This document shows, in pieces, positions 1 to 7,882 of a stretch of DNA of 64,000 nt; position 1 is the stretch's first letter; every line of letters begins with the position of its first letter. The notes beneath the pieces are model-generated. The model worked only from the letters and a program-made list of their open reading frames with translations, did no database searches and was not told the DNA's origin. Source of the DNA: DATNPX01 sp036702975 (GTDB lineage: Bacteria; Cyanobacteriota; Vampirovibrionia; Obscuribacterales; Obscuribacteraceae); assembly GCA_036702975.1 (NCBI GenBank), contig DATNPX010000054.1:124001-188000 (forward strand), read 5' to 3'. The position numbers and the translations under genes are program-made.

Positions 1-96
1 CCTGCTGAGCCAAGTCTAGCAGCTGATCGGATAAACTGAAAGACCATGTGGTTCTGGTCGAGCTTCGCTTGTGATACTGGTGGACTGTTTTCCAAC

Positions 97-858
97 TCAG
101 TCCAAAGCGTCAATGATTCCCAGATCGTATTGACGCTGTTTTAGGCTAATCGATCGCAAATCTTTTCCTTGTCTAAACAATACAGCTTGTCTTCCATAGA
201 AAGTTTGATCGAATAGTCTAATGCCGAGAGCAGCGCAGTACCGTTCTAACATTTCATCTGTTAATCGGTCTTTGATTTTGCGATTCGAATAAGCATCTGT
301 CTCTTCAAATGGGAATGGCGTGCCATCGGCACCAAAAGACCATCGTCCGCCATCATTTGTGGCCCAGACTGTGCGTTCATACATAAGAGGCGGAGTGCCA
401 TCGGGGCCGGTGACTTCGAAGAGCGCTCCACCGTATCTACCGCGTCGGGAATCAGTGGCCGAAGTGAGAGAATTTGGGCAACAAACGAGTCTGACAGCAC
501 GACAACCCAGGACGTTTGCAACGTATGCTGCGTGAGAGAAAACATCAGCCCCGTTCAAATTATTATCGAAGTATGCGGTCCAATTAGATTGCGTCGATAC
601 GAAGAGATTTTTCATAGGGCCAAGAGGCTCTAGCTGAGGGAGAAGATCAATCAGAGTGCCGTTCATTGTTTCTCGGCGAATGTTGACGTCGTATGGTAAG
701 TTCTTTCTCCAATGAAAATAGGTCTCTTCAACTGCTTTGAGCGGTGCCTGCACGAATCCCAAACTGTCTGTTAAGGGTGCAAGCTTACCTTCGAGCAATT
801 GCTTCATTTGTCCCTCTTGTTCCCTCTCGAATGTCTCTTGACGATGTGACAAGCTCAT
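97..858 (-). CDS. Hypothetical protein, about 253 aa
   Basis: I do not recognise the family. The product is soluble, with no signal peptide or membrane segment. It has an N-terminal helical stretch rich in Glu and Gln, followed by a mixed region with motifs such as WATNDGGRWSFGADG around the middle and a Tyr/Arg-rich C-terminus. A GTG lies two codons upstream (862-864); neither start has a strong ribosome binding site, so the ATG was taken. The gene is transcribed away from the Ada-AlkA gene, sharing a 116-base intergenic region that holds an inverted repeat. It looks like a real gene because the frame is open with normal codon use over its whole length. Function unknown. Confidence 0.6.
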   Translation of the reverse strand: MSLSHRQETFEREQEGQMKQLLEGKLAPLTDSLGFVQAPLKAVEETYFHWRKNLPYDVNIRRETMNGTLIDLLPQLEPLGPMKNLFVSTQSNWTAYFDNNLNGADVFSHAAYVANVLGCRAVRLVCCPNSLTSATDSRRGRYGGALFEVTGPDGTPPLMYERTVWATNDGGRWSFGADGTPFPFEETDAYSNRKIKDRLTDEMLERYCAALGIRLFDQTFYGRQAVLFRQGKDLRSISLKQRQYDLGIIDALD

Positions 859-876
859 AGCCACTGGCTACTTTTT

Positions 877-930
877 GGACATGATTACTTGGCTTCCAAT
901 ATCCAAACATCATACTCTTTATTCATGTCC
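877..930. promoter_or_regulatory. Inverted repeat GGACATGA/TCATGTCC in divergent promoter region
   Basis: GGACATGA at 877-884 is matched by its reverse complement TCATGTCC at 923-930. The repeat sits between the hypothetical minus-strand gene and the Ada-AlkA gene. It could be a two-site operator for the AraC-type domain of the downstream Ada protein. That is inference; only the repeat is seen. Confidence 0.35.
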
Positions 931-974
931 GAAAACGGCCAGTCAAGGCTGGGTGTTTTCGCTAATATGTTTGC

Positions 975-2459
975 ATGAATCTCGAACCAGATTTTTGCTA
1001 TCAAGCTTTGCGCTCACACGATGCACGTTTTGACGGAGTGTTCTTCGTAGCCGTCAGAACGACTCGAATATATTGCCGTCCAATTTGTCCGGCTCGCGTT
1101 CCCCGGTTTGAAAGTTGTACGTTTTACCCCAGTGCTGCAGCGGCAGAGAAAGACGGCTATCGTCCCTGTTTACGGTGTCGTCCTGAATTGGCTCCAGGCA
1201 ATGCCTCTGTCGACGCCGTGAGCAGAATGGCCGCTCTCGCTATGAACCGTATTGAAGACGGTGCATTGACTGAAGGCAGCATTGAAGACCTGGCGGCAAG
1301 TATGGGTATTAGCGCGCGCCATTTGCGACGCGTTGTTGAAAGTGAATTTGGAGTCTCTCCAATTCAAATCGCCCAAACACAGCGGCTGTTGCTCGCCAAG
1401 CGACTTCTCACCGATACTAACCTTCCCGTCACTGAAATTGCGTTGGCTAGCGGATTTTCCAGTCTTAGAAGATTTAACGCTCTCTTCCTTGAACGATACC
1501 GAATGAATCCTACAAATCTGAGAAAGACCGCTAAACACAAAAGACCGGTGGACTATCTCATTTGCGAACTAGCCTATAAGCAGCCTTTTGATTGGCATGC
1601 GATGCTGAACTTTCTTAAGCCACGCGCTTGTCCTGGAGTTGAGTCTGTCACTGGCGATACCTACTTGCGTACTGTGTCTATAGGAAAGCACCGCGGTTGG
1701 CTCAAAGTTGAGAAGAGCAATAACCGCCATACTTTAGTGGTATCCATATCGCCAAGTCTGGCGCCAGTTCTTTTACAAGTTGCGGCTCGAGTAAAACGCT
1801 TATTCGATCTTCACTTAAATCCAGCGTCGGTAATCGACCATCTTGGAGAGTTGGCTAAATCTAATCCGGGTTTGCGTGTTCCAGGAGCCTTTGATGGATT
1901 TGAGCTCGCTGTAAGGGCTCTGCTAGGGCAAGTTGTAAGTGTGAAGGCCGCCACAACATTGGCCAGCCGAGTTACAAAATCGTTCGGTGAGGAGTTTGAG
2001 ACTCTGATACCTGAATTGGTGGCACTGTCACCCTCCGCCAAAGTGATTGCAAATGCAAAAATCGAAGAGTTTGTGTCAATAGGAATACCGGCTCCTCGTG
2101 CATCTGCTATCGTCGGAATGGCACGCTTAGTAGAACATGGTGAACTTGAGCTTGAACCTGGTTCAGATTACGATCGAACGGTTGCCACGCTAAAATCTAT
2201 TGCAGGCATTGGCGATTGGACTGCAGAATATATTGCGATGCGCTGTCTTGCATGGCCTGATGCCTTCCCATATTCCGACCTTGGTATCAAAAAGGCGCTT
2301 TCGATGACAAAAGCGAAAGCGCTGATTCAGGCTGCTGAGAAATGGCGACCATGGCGTTCGTATGCAACTATGCATTTATGGAAAACATTGGAGAAGAATG
2401 ATGAAGCTGTCTTATACATATTGCCCGAGCCCTGTGGGCCAGTTAGTGTTAACGAGTGA
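975..2459 (+). CDS. alkA: Ada-AlkA fusion: methylphosphotriester sensor and 3-methyladenine DNA glycosylase
   Basis: Bifunctional adaptive-response protein of 494 aa. Residues 1-80 form an Ada metal-binding domain with the four cysteines C34, C38, C65 and C68 (motifs CRPIC and CLRC); in Ada, one such cysteine accepts a methyl group from DNA phosphotriesters. Residues about 85-185 are an AraC-type double helix-turn-helix. Residues about 190-300 match the AlkA N-terminal domain, and about 310-470 are a HhH-GPD glycosylase fold with motif GIGDWTAEYIAMR and predicted catalytic Asp D435. This arrangement is known from other bacteria, where the protein both senses alkylation and excises alkylated bases. 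The last 20 or so codons overlap the next gene, suggesting translational coupling with the methyltransferase. Confidence 0.93.
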   Translation: MNLEPDFCYQALRSHDARFDGVFFVAVRTTRIYCRPICPARVPRFESCTFYPSAAAAEKDGYRPCLRCRPELAPGNASVDAVSRMAALAMNRIEDGALTEGSIEDLAASMGISARHLRRVVESEFGVSPIQIAQTQRLLLAKRLLTDTNLPVTEIALASGFSSLRRFNALFLERYRMNPTNLRKTAKHKRPVDYLICELAYKQPFDWHAMLNFLKPRACPGVESVTGDTYLRTVSIGKHRGWLKVEKSNNRHTLVVSISPSLAPVLLQVAARVKRLFDLHLNPASVIDHLGELAKSNPGLRVPGAFDGFELAVRALLGQVVSVKAATTLASRVTKSFGEEFETLIPELVALSPSAKVIANAKIEEFVSIGIPAPRASAIVGMARLVEHGELELEPGSDYDRTVATLKSIAGIGDWTAEYIAMRCLAWPDAFPYSDLGIKKALSMTKAKALIQAAEKWRPWRSYATMHLWKTLEKNDEAVLYILPEPCGPVSVNE

Positions 2460-2898
2460 TGGTGAATGTCTTACGGGACTCTATACTGGACGTTTGAATG
2501 AAGAAGCTGCACCAGCTAAAGAATGGGTCCGTAATGATGAGGCGATGCCATTCGCGCAAACAAAGCAGCAACTAGTTAAATATTTCGACAAAGAACTGCA
2601 GGATTTCGATCTTCCGCTCAATTTGATTGGCACTGATTTCCAGAGGTCTGTTTGGCAGCAATTGTTGAAGATACCTTATGGCACCGTTATCTCTTATGGT
2701 GAAATGGCGCGAAGACTCGGAAATCCAAAAGCGATGCGGGCGGTGGGGTTGGCAAACGGACGCAATCCAATCTCTATAATCGTGCCATGTCACAGAGTGA
2801 TTGGAGCCGACGGCAGCCTCACCGGATATGGTGGCGGTTTGCCACGCAAGAGAGCGCTGCTCAGTCTAGAAGGTGTCTTGAGCGAATTGGTCGGCTAA
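2401..2898 (+). CDS. ogt: Methylated-DNA-[protein]-cysteine S-methyltransferase (Ogt type)
   Basis: O6-alkylguanine-DNA methyltransferase, which transfers the alkyl group to its own cysteine in a single-use reaction. The active-site motif PCHRV is present with acceptor C130, preceded by the helix-turn-helix segment PYGTVISYGEMARRLG that reads the minor groove. The length of 165 aa fits the family. The ATG at 2401 is preferred over ATG 2398 because a GGAGAAG box lies at 2390-2396, giving better spacing. The first 59 bases overlap the end of the Ada-AlkA gene in another frame, so the two repair genes are almost certainly one operon. Confidence 0.93.
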   Translation: MKLSYTYCPSPVGQLVLTSDGECLTGLYTGRLNEEAAPAKEWVRNDEAMPFAQTKQQLVKYFDKELQDFDLPLNLIGTDFQRSVWQQLLKIPYGTVISYGEMARRLGNPKAMRAVGLANGRNPISIIVPCHRVIGADGSLTGYGGGLPRKRALLSLEGVLSELVG

Positions 2899-2912
2899 AT
2901 CTCCGCCGGAAT

Positions 2913-3365
2913 TCAGTAACGAATCACCGCCAGACACCCAGCGCTGATCATCAAAACAATACTGAGAATAATCAGCAAGACATTGCCGACTTGCAGATGC
3001 GCAATCATGTTCTGCTGTCGTCGCCATTCGAGGTGGTCTACGTCGATGCGCTCGGCGAAATTGACTTGAGCAGATTTCCTGGCCAGCTCAGCTTCCAGCA
3101 TTTTGACTTTCAAGCGTAAGAGCTCTTCTTCGCTTGCATTTTCAGGCAAAAGCCGAATTGCAGGCTCGTCCAGTTTTTCTGCATCTTCTAACAACCTGAC
3201 TTCATCAGGAAAAAGCTGAATTATCTCCGCAGACTCTTTCGTCTCGTCAGTTTTGGCTTCGGCCGGTGAAAAGACCACAATTTCGCTCTGCACCAGCTGC
3301 AGGATAGGCAACTGTTCGGAATTGTCGTGCTCTGAAAGGTTGCTTTGCGGCTGTGGCTCGGACAT
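2913..3365 (-). CDS. Hypothetical tail-anchored membrane protein
   Basis: 150 aa, unknown family. The N-terminal 80 residues are acidic and probably disordered. Residues about 85-118 form a charged heptad-like helix likely to be a coiled coil, and the last 25 residues are a strong hydrophobic segment (LLIILSIVLMISAGCLAVI) that ends in RY. It therefore looks like a tail-anchored inner-membrane protein with a cytoplasmic coiled coil. The gene is convergent with ogt, with a 14-base gap. Role unknown. Confidence 0.7.
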   Translation of the reverse strand: MSEPQPQSNLSEHDNSEQLPILQLVQSEIVVFSPAEAKTDETKESAEIIQLFPDEVRLLEDAEKLDEPAIRLLPENASEEELLRLKVKMLEAELARKSAQVNFAERIDVDHLEWRRQQNMIAHLQVGNVLLIILSIVLMISAGCLAVIRY

Positions 3366-3594
3366 ATTGCTTCATCTGTTAGTAAGGGGATGCCAGAAAA
3401 TTCATCTTAGATATTGGCATATAAAATTTTGCTTGACAACTTAATTCTATAAGCGCAGATGAGATTATTAGGTCTTTCGGCGAACCTGAGAATTGTGCTG
3501 TTCCGGTACTACAGGCAGCATCTCTTTGCAGGTGCGAGCCTGGGGTATAACAACTAGACCCAGCTTGGCAATCAACTTGCATTACAATTGGTCT

Positions 3595-5814
3595 ATGACT
3601 TCGTCTAAAACTCGGCAAATTAAACAAGAAGAGGCTCCTCAAGACCCGCCGAAGGAACCTGTGCAGCACCCTGTGCCGCTGCCGCGAACAGCTACGGGCT
3701 CTATTGCTGCAGTGATGGCTTCTTTAGATGACCCAGCGCTTTATTTCAATCGTGAGTTGAGCTTGCTGGCTTTTCAGCGCCGAGTGCTCGAAGAAGCCCA
3801 GGATGAGTCGAATCCTCTTCTTGAGCGCTTTAAATTTCTGTCGATTTTAGGTTCGAATATCGACGAATTCTTTATGGTACGCGTGGCTGGACTGAAGCGG
3901 CAGCTCGAATCTGGCAATGTGAGCATGGGCCCAGACGGCTTGACTCCGGCCGAGCAGCTCGACCTAGTGCGCTCTGAAGTCAAAAACATTCTTGAACTTG
4001 CTCACCGCTGCCTGGTGGACGAACTTATGCCGTCACTAGAGCAAGCGAACATCCGAATTTATCGCTATGAAGAACTGAATGAAGATAACCGAGCCCAGGT
4101 CCAGAGCTATTTTCTGCAAAACATTTTTCCGGTTTTGACGCCGTTAGCGTTCGATCCGGGGCATCCTTTCCCACACATCTCCAATCTCAGTCTCAACCTT
4201 GCCGTCCTTATCTTAGACAACAAGGGCGAAGAACGCTTTGCGCGCGTGAAGATTCCAGACTCTTTGCCTCAGCTGATAAACATCGACAATCCTGGACAGG
4301 GTCGTCAATCCTCGCTTACGGCTAAGTTGGAATCTTTTATCTGGTTGGAAGATTTGATCGCCGCGAATTTAGAAGCGCTATTTCCGGGGATGACTGTGCT
4401 CGAGTCGCATTCATTCCATGTGACCCGCGACGGTGAAGTGGAGATTCAGGAGTGGGAAGCTGAAGATCTACTCGAGACTACAGAAGAAGGTATTCGCCAA
4501 CGCCGATTCGGCGATGTTGTGCGTATCACGGTCGATCAGGGAATGCCTGAACCTCTGCTGGATATTCTTACCAGTAACCTTGAAATTGAGCGCTCGGATG
4601 TTTATCGGGTTGAAGGTCGTTTTCCTCTAAGCAATCTCAAATATGTTTTTTCACTGGACAGACCTGATTTGAAAGATCAGCCGTTTTTGCCGGCATTGCC
4701 ATCAGTGCTGAATCCGGACATCGCTGAAGACGACGTGTTCACCGCGATTCGCAAGCGCGATATTCTTCTGCACCACCCATTTGATTCGTTCCAACCGGTT
4801 GTGAACTTTTTGAATGCGGCGGCACGCGACCCAAATGTTCTTGCAATCAAGATGACGTTGTATCGTGTTGGGCGCAATTCGCCTGTTGTTGAAGCGCTTC
4901 TGTCCGCAATGCGTCACGGAAAGCAAGTCGCAGTGCTTGTGGAACTGAAGGCTAGATTCGACGAAGAGAGCAATATCGAATGGGCAAAGGCGCTTGAAAA
5001 AGAGGGCGTGCATGTCGTTTACGGTCTGCTCGGATTGAAGATTCACTCTAAGATTGCGCTTGTAGTTAGGCGTGAAGGTGAAAATATTCGTCGCTATGTT
5101 CACCTCGGTACTGGTAACTACAACCCGGTAACGGCGCACCTTTACACTGATGTCGGTTTGTTGACTTGTGACAACGATATCGGTTCCGACGTCACTGACT
5201 TGTTCAACTATTTGACTGGTTATTCGGCTAAGAAAGACTATCGCAAATTGTTGGTAGCACCAATCAACCTGCGTGAGCGCTTTGAAAATCTGATCCGCCG
5301 TGAAATAGATCACCAGATGGAAGGGCGTGGCGGTCACATTGTCTTTAAGCTCAATGCGATCGTTGATCCCGGCATGATTCAACTTCTCTATGAAGCATCG
5401 AAGGCCGGAGTAAAGATTGACTTGATCGCCCGTGGTGTTTGCTGTTTGCGTCCGGGTATTCCGGAGATCAGTCAGAACATAAAAGTGACGAGCATCGTAG
5501 GAAGATTCTTGGAGCACAGCCGCATCTATTATTTCCGTAATGGTGGAGAGGATGAGATCTTCTTAGGCAGCGCAGACCTCATGCCCCGAAACCTTTATCG
5601 CCGCGTGGAAGTGGTGTTCCCGGTAAGCGATCCCAGACTGCTGAACTTCCTGCGCGATGATGTATTGAAGACATATCTAGCAGATAGGGTAAAGGCTCGG
5701 GAGATGCAGCCGGATGGGCAGTACATACGAGCACAAGCGCGCGCGGAATGGGAGTGCATCAACGCTCAGCTTTCATTCATCGGGCGCAGACCGCCGTGGG
5801 AACAGCCTTTATAG
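3595..5814 (+). CDS. ppk1: Polyphosphate kinase 1
   Basis: Reversibly polymerises the gamma-phosphate of ATP into inorganic polyphosphate. From ATG 3595 the product is 739 aa, slightly longer than typical PPK1 because of a Pro/Lys-rich N-terminal tail of about 40 residues. The conserved N-terminal sequence FNRELSLLAFQRRVLEEAQ is followed by the head domain and the two phospholipase-D-like C-terminal domains. The autophosphorylated histidine is predicted at H503 (VHLGTGNYN) and the second active-site histidine at H641 (FLEHSR). An upstream in-frame TTG at 3493 would add 34 residues with no family similarity and was rejected. The gene stands alone. Confidence 0.96.
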   Translation: MTSSKTRQIKQEEAPQDPPKEPVQHPVPLPRTATGSIAAVMASLDDPALYFNRELSLLAFQRRVLEEAQDESNPLLERFKFLSILGSNIDEFFMVRVAGLKRQLESGNVSMGPDGLTPAEQLDLVRSEVKNILELAHRCLVDELMPSLEQANIRIYRYEELNEDNRAQVQSYFLQNIFPVLTPLAFDPGHPFPHISNLSLNLAVLILDNKGEERFARVKIPDSLPQLINIDNPGQGRQSSLTAKLESFIWLEDLIAANLEALFPGMTVLESHSFHVTRDGEVEIQEWEAEDLLETTEEGIRQRRFGDVVRITVDQGMPEPLLDILTSNLEIERSDVYRVEGRFPLSNLKYVFSLDRPDLKDQPFLPALPSVLNPDIAEDDVFTAIRKRDILLHHPFDSFQPVVNFLNAAARDPNVLAIKMTLYRVGRNSPVVEALLSAMRHGKQVAVLVELKARFDEESNIEWAKALEKEGVHVVYGLLGLKIHSKIALVVRREGENIRRYVHLGTGNYNPVTAHLYTDVGLLTCDNDIGSDVTDLFNYLTGYSAKKDYRKLLVAPINLRERFENLIRREIDHQMEGRGGHIVFKLNAIVDPGMIQLLYEASKAGVKIDLIARGVCCLRPGIPEISQNIKVTSIVGRFLEHSRIYYFRNGGEDEIFLGSADLMPRNLYRRVEVVFPVSDPRLLNFLRDDVLKTYLADRVKAREMQPDGQYIRAQARAEWECINAQLSFIGRRPPWEQPL

Positions 5815-6033
5815 AGTTTCCAGTCGCCGGATCGCGTAACAATAAAACGCTCGGAACGACTGGCGTGAGCGTATTATAATCTGGTCTAAAGACTGCAACC
5901 ATGCCTGGTTTTGGGAACTTTGCCGCCGCCGGCACTTCATTCAAAGAAAAAGATCCTGGAAAAAGAGCGTGCTTGTTCAACGGTGCTGGGCTAATATGAA
6001 AGCAGCTCGATCTGCACTGTATAGAGGGTGGAT

Positions 6034-6303
6034 ATGAAGAGAAGTCGTAAAAAGAAGCGAGACACGCTGCACAGTGCGCTGATGGCCGGCGGACCGCTCG
6101 ATGGCTTGAGTGTCTACACTTACGGGCAGCCTCTCCTGCTCATCGAAGACGTAATTGAGCAGGATAAGAGCGTGTGTTACGTGAAGCATGCTTATCAGAT
6201 GAATAAGAAAACCCCAGAACCAGACTCGTTGTTCTATGAGTACGTTGGCTGGCTGAACACTGAGGAAGTTGACATTCGCAGCATCAATCCTGAGTTGAAC
6301 TGA
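6034..6303 (+). CDS. Small hypothetical protein
   Basis: 89 aa, very basic N-terminus (KRSRKKKR) followed by a compact mixed alpha/beta-like sequence. No family recognised. A GAGGGTGG box at 6024-6031 precedes the ATG; a GTG two codons upstream overlaps that box and is less likely. A strong hairpin terminator follows 56 bases after the stop, which supports an independent transcription unit. Confidence 0.65.
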   Translation: MKRSRKKKRDTLHSALMAGGPLDGLSVYTYGQPLLLIEDVIEQDKSVCYVKHAYQMNKKTPEPDSLFYEYVGWLNTEEVDIRSINPELN

Positions 6304-6358
6304 GCGTTTAGCTCATCGCTTGGATGCGAACGAGTGGCGCTCCGCATCAACAATCTAA

Positions 6359-6393
6359 AGAAACGCCTGGAATGTGATGTTCCGGGCGTTTCT
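6359..6393 (+). terminator. Hairpin terminator after small hypothetical gene
   Basis: A 14-bp stem (6359-6372 with 6380-6393, one G-T wobble) closes a 7-base loop. The downstream side has a short T-rich tail (CTTATTGATT). On the other strand it could also terminate the minus-strand gene that ends at 6463, so it may be bidirectional. Confidence 0.75.
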
Positions 6394-6462
6394 TATTGAT
6401 TGCTTTCGGCGCGATTTAAATGCGACCTGAATTCGACCGGCGGTCGTTTCAGATTCGCATTT

Positions 6463-6771
6463 CTAGCCGTTTGACTCTGTCGCGAGTTTTGACTTGATGT
6501 CTGCAGTTTCGCCGAGGAAGCTCGAAATCGTCAAACATGCTTTTTCAAAGGGGGCCGAGCACGATCTCAGATGTGCGACTTTCTCTTTCGCGAAATTTTC
6601 GAACTTGATCGTAATGTTTGTGTTCTTGTAGTCTTCGACTTTTTCCCGATATTCTTTTGCCTTTTCGCGAGCTTTGTCACGGGCTTCATCGAGCTGCTTT
6701 TTGGAGACCTCAGCGGCATGTTCCAATGCAACTTGACCTAAGAAAAAGGTGGTAATGATTTTTGTCAACAT
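6463..6771 (-). CDS. Hypothetical helical protein with N-terminal hydrophobic segment
   Basis: 102 aa. The N-terminus (MLTKIITTFFLGQVAL) is a short hydrophobic helix, followed by a long highly charged helix rich in Lys, Glu and Ala (about residues 20-50) and a C-terminal helical region. ATG 6771 is preferred because GGAGAGG lies about 9 bases upstream; the longer frame up to 6807 has no site. Perhaps a membrane-associated small protein. Function unknown. Confidence 0.6.
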   Translation of the reverse strand: MLTKIITTFFLGQVALEHAAEVSKKQLDEARDKAREKAKEYREKVEDYKNTNITIKFENFAKEKVAHLRSCSAPFEKACLTISSFLGETADIKSKLATESNG

Positions 6772-7003
6772 TGATGCAACCTCTCCGCACAGTCTGCTTC
6801 TGTCCAAACAAAAGCGCCGCGCTTTTCTCTACGCGATTCAAGCTTAAGCTTCGCACCCCTATTAGTGGCATTTATTTTCAAACATAACAAACATCTCTTA
6901 ACGGAGCTTGAGAGGCATGCAGACCGGGCAAGCACTTCTTTGCCGCTTCCGCTTGAAAACGCGATAAAATTTCAATTTAGAGGAAAATCTCGGAGTTTAG
7001 ACC

Positions 7004-7720
7004 GTGGGCGAGTCTTCAGCAATTGAGTGGACTGATGCAACCTGGAACCCAGTCACTGGCTGCACCAAGATTAGTCCTGGTTGTGCAAACTGTTATGCGG
7101 AGACGTTTGCCGAACGATTCCGTGGCGTGCCAGGTCATCCGTACCAACAAGGTTTCGACTTAAAACTCTGGGAAGAGAGGCTGACTTTGCCATTGACTTG
7201 GAGGAAACCGAAGCGTATTTTCGTCAATTCCATGAGCGACCTATTTCACAAGGATGTGCCTTTAGAGTTTATCTTGCGAGTTTTCGAAACTATGAAAGCC
7301 GCGCACTGGCACCAGTTTCAAATCCTGACCAAACGGCATGAACGACTGTTGGAGCTCAATGCTAGATTGACTTGGGCTGATAACATTTGGATGGGTGTCA
7401 GCGTAGAAAATAGTGACTACGTGACACGCATTGATTGCCTTCGCAAAACAGGTGCTCAAATAAAATTCCTTTCCGTTGAACCACTGCTTGGCCCTATCGA
7501 AACCCTTGATTTGAGCGGAATTGATTGGGTCATCGTCGGTGGTGAGTCGGGGCGGTGTCCACGAACCCTTAATCCTGAATGGGTGCGCTCGATTCGAGAC
7601 CAGTGCGCTTCTTCTTCCGTGGCATTTTTCTTCAAACAGTGGGGTGGCACTAATAAGAAAAAAGCCGGCCGCCAACTTGATGGACGTACACATGACGACT
7701 TACCTCTTCTGAAACGGTAG
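7004..7720 (+). CDS. Phage Gp37/Gp68 family protein (DUF5131)
   Basis: 238 aa with a GTG start. The N-terminus carries the family signature IEWTDATWNPVTGC followed by a C-x6-C-x2-C cysteine cluster (CTKISPGCANC), then FVNSMSDLFH and a C-terminal VIVGGESG motif. The family is found in phages and scattered in bacterial chromosomes; the cysteine cluster and TIM-barrel-like motifs suggest a radical-SAM-like enzyme, but its substrate is unknown to me. No other phage genes are nearby, so here it appears to be a domesticated or horizontally acquired single gene. Confidence 0.85.
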   Translation: MGESSAIEWTDATWNPVTGCTKISPGCANCYAETFAERFRGVPGHPYQQGFDLKLWEERLTLPLTWRKPKRIFVNSMSDLFHKDVPLEFILRVFETMKAAHWHQFQILTKRHERLLELNARLTWADNIWMGVSVENSDYVTRIDCLRKTGAQIKFLSVEPLLGPIETLDLSGIDWVIVGGESGRCPRTLNPEWVRSIRDQCASSSVAFFFKQWGGTNKKKAGRQLDGRTHDDLPLLKR

Positions 7721-7882
7721 CTCTAGCATGCTTGTCAAGCTTTGCGGTCAGGCGAGAAAGTAGCTGCTATATCGAATAAATAATGGGCGAGTGTCGTATT
7801 CTATATAGCTGTAGGAATGGCGACGGCCGCCCCAGTTGGTTGGCCAGTCGAGCAATGCATTCGATAAGTGGAGGACATCCAA

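Noticed and set aside
3432..3465. TTGACA followed by TATAAG upstream of ppk1
   Set aside because: The spacing is only 9 bases, too short for a sigma-70 promoter, and no better -10 box sits 16-18 bases after TTGACA.
4702..5517. Long open frame (271 codons) on the minus strand, antisense to ppk1
   Set aside because: It lies fully inside ppk1, whose protein matches its family end to end; the antisense product has no family features and no ribosome binding site.
6808..7003. Intergenic stretch checked for a small RNA or phage attachment site next to the Gp37/Gp68 gene
   Set aside because: No tRNA, direct repeat pair or stable hairpin was found.
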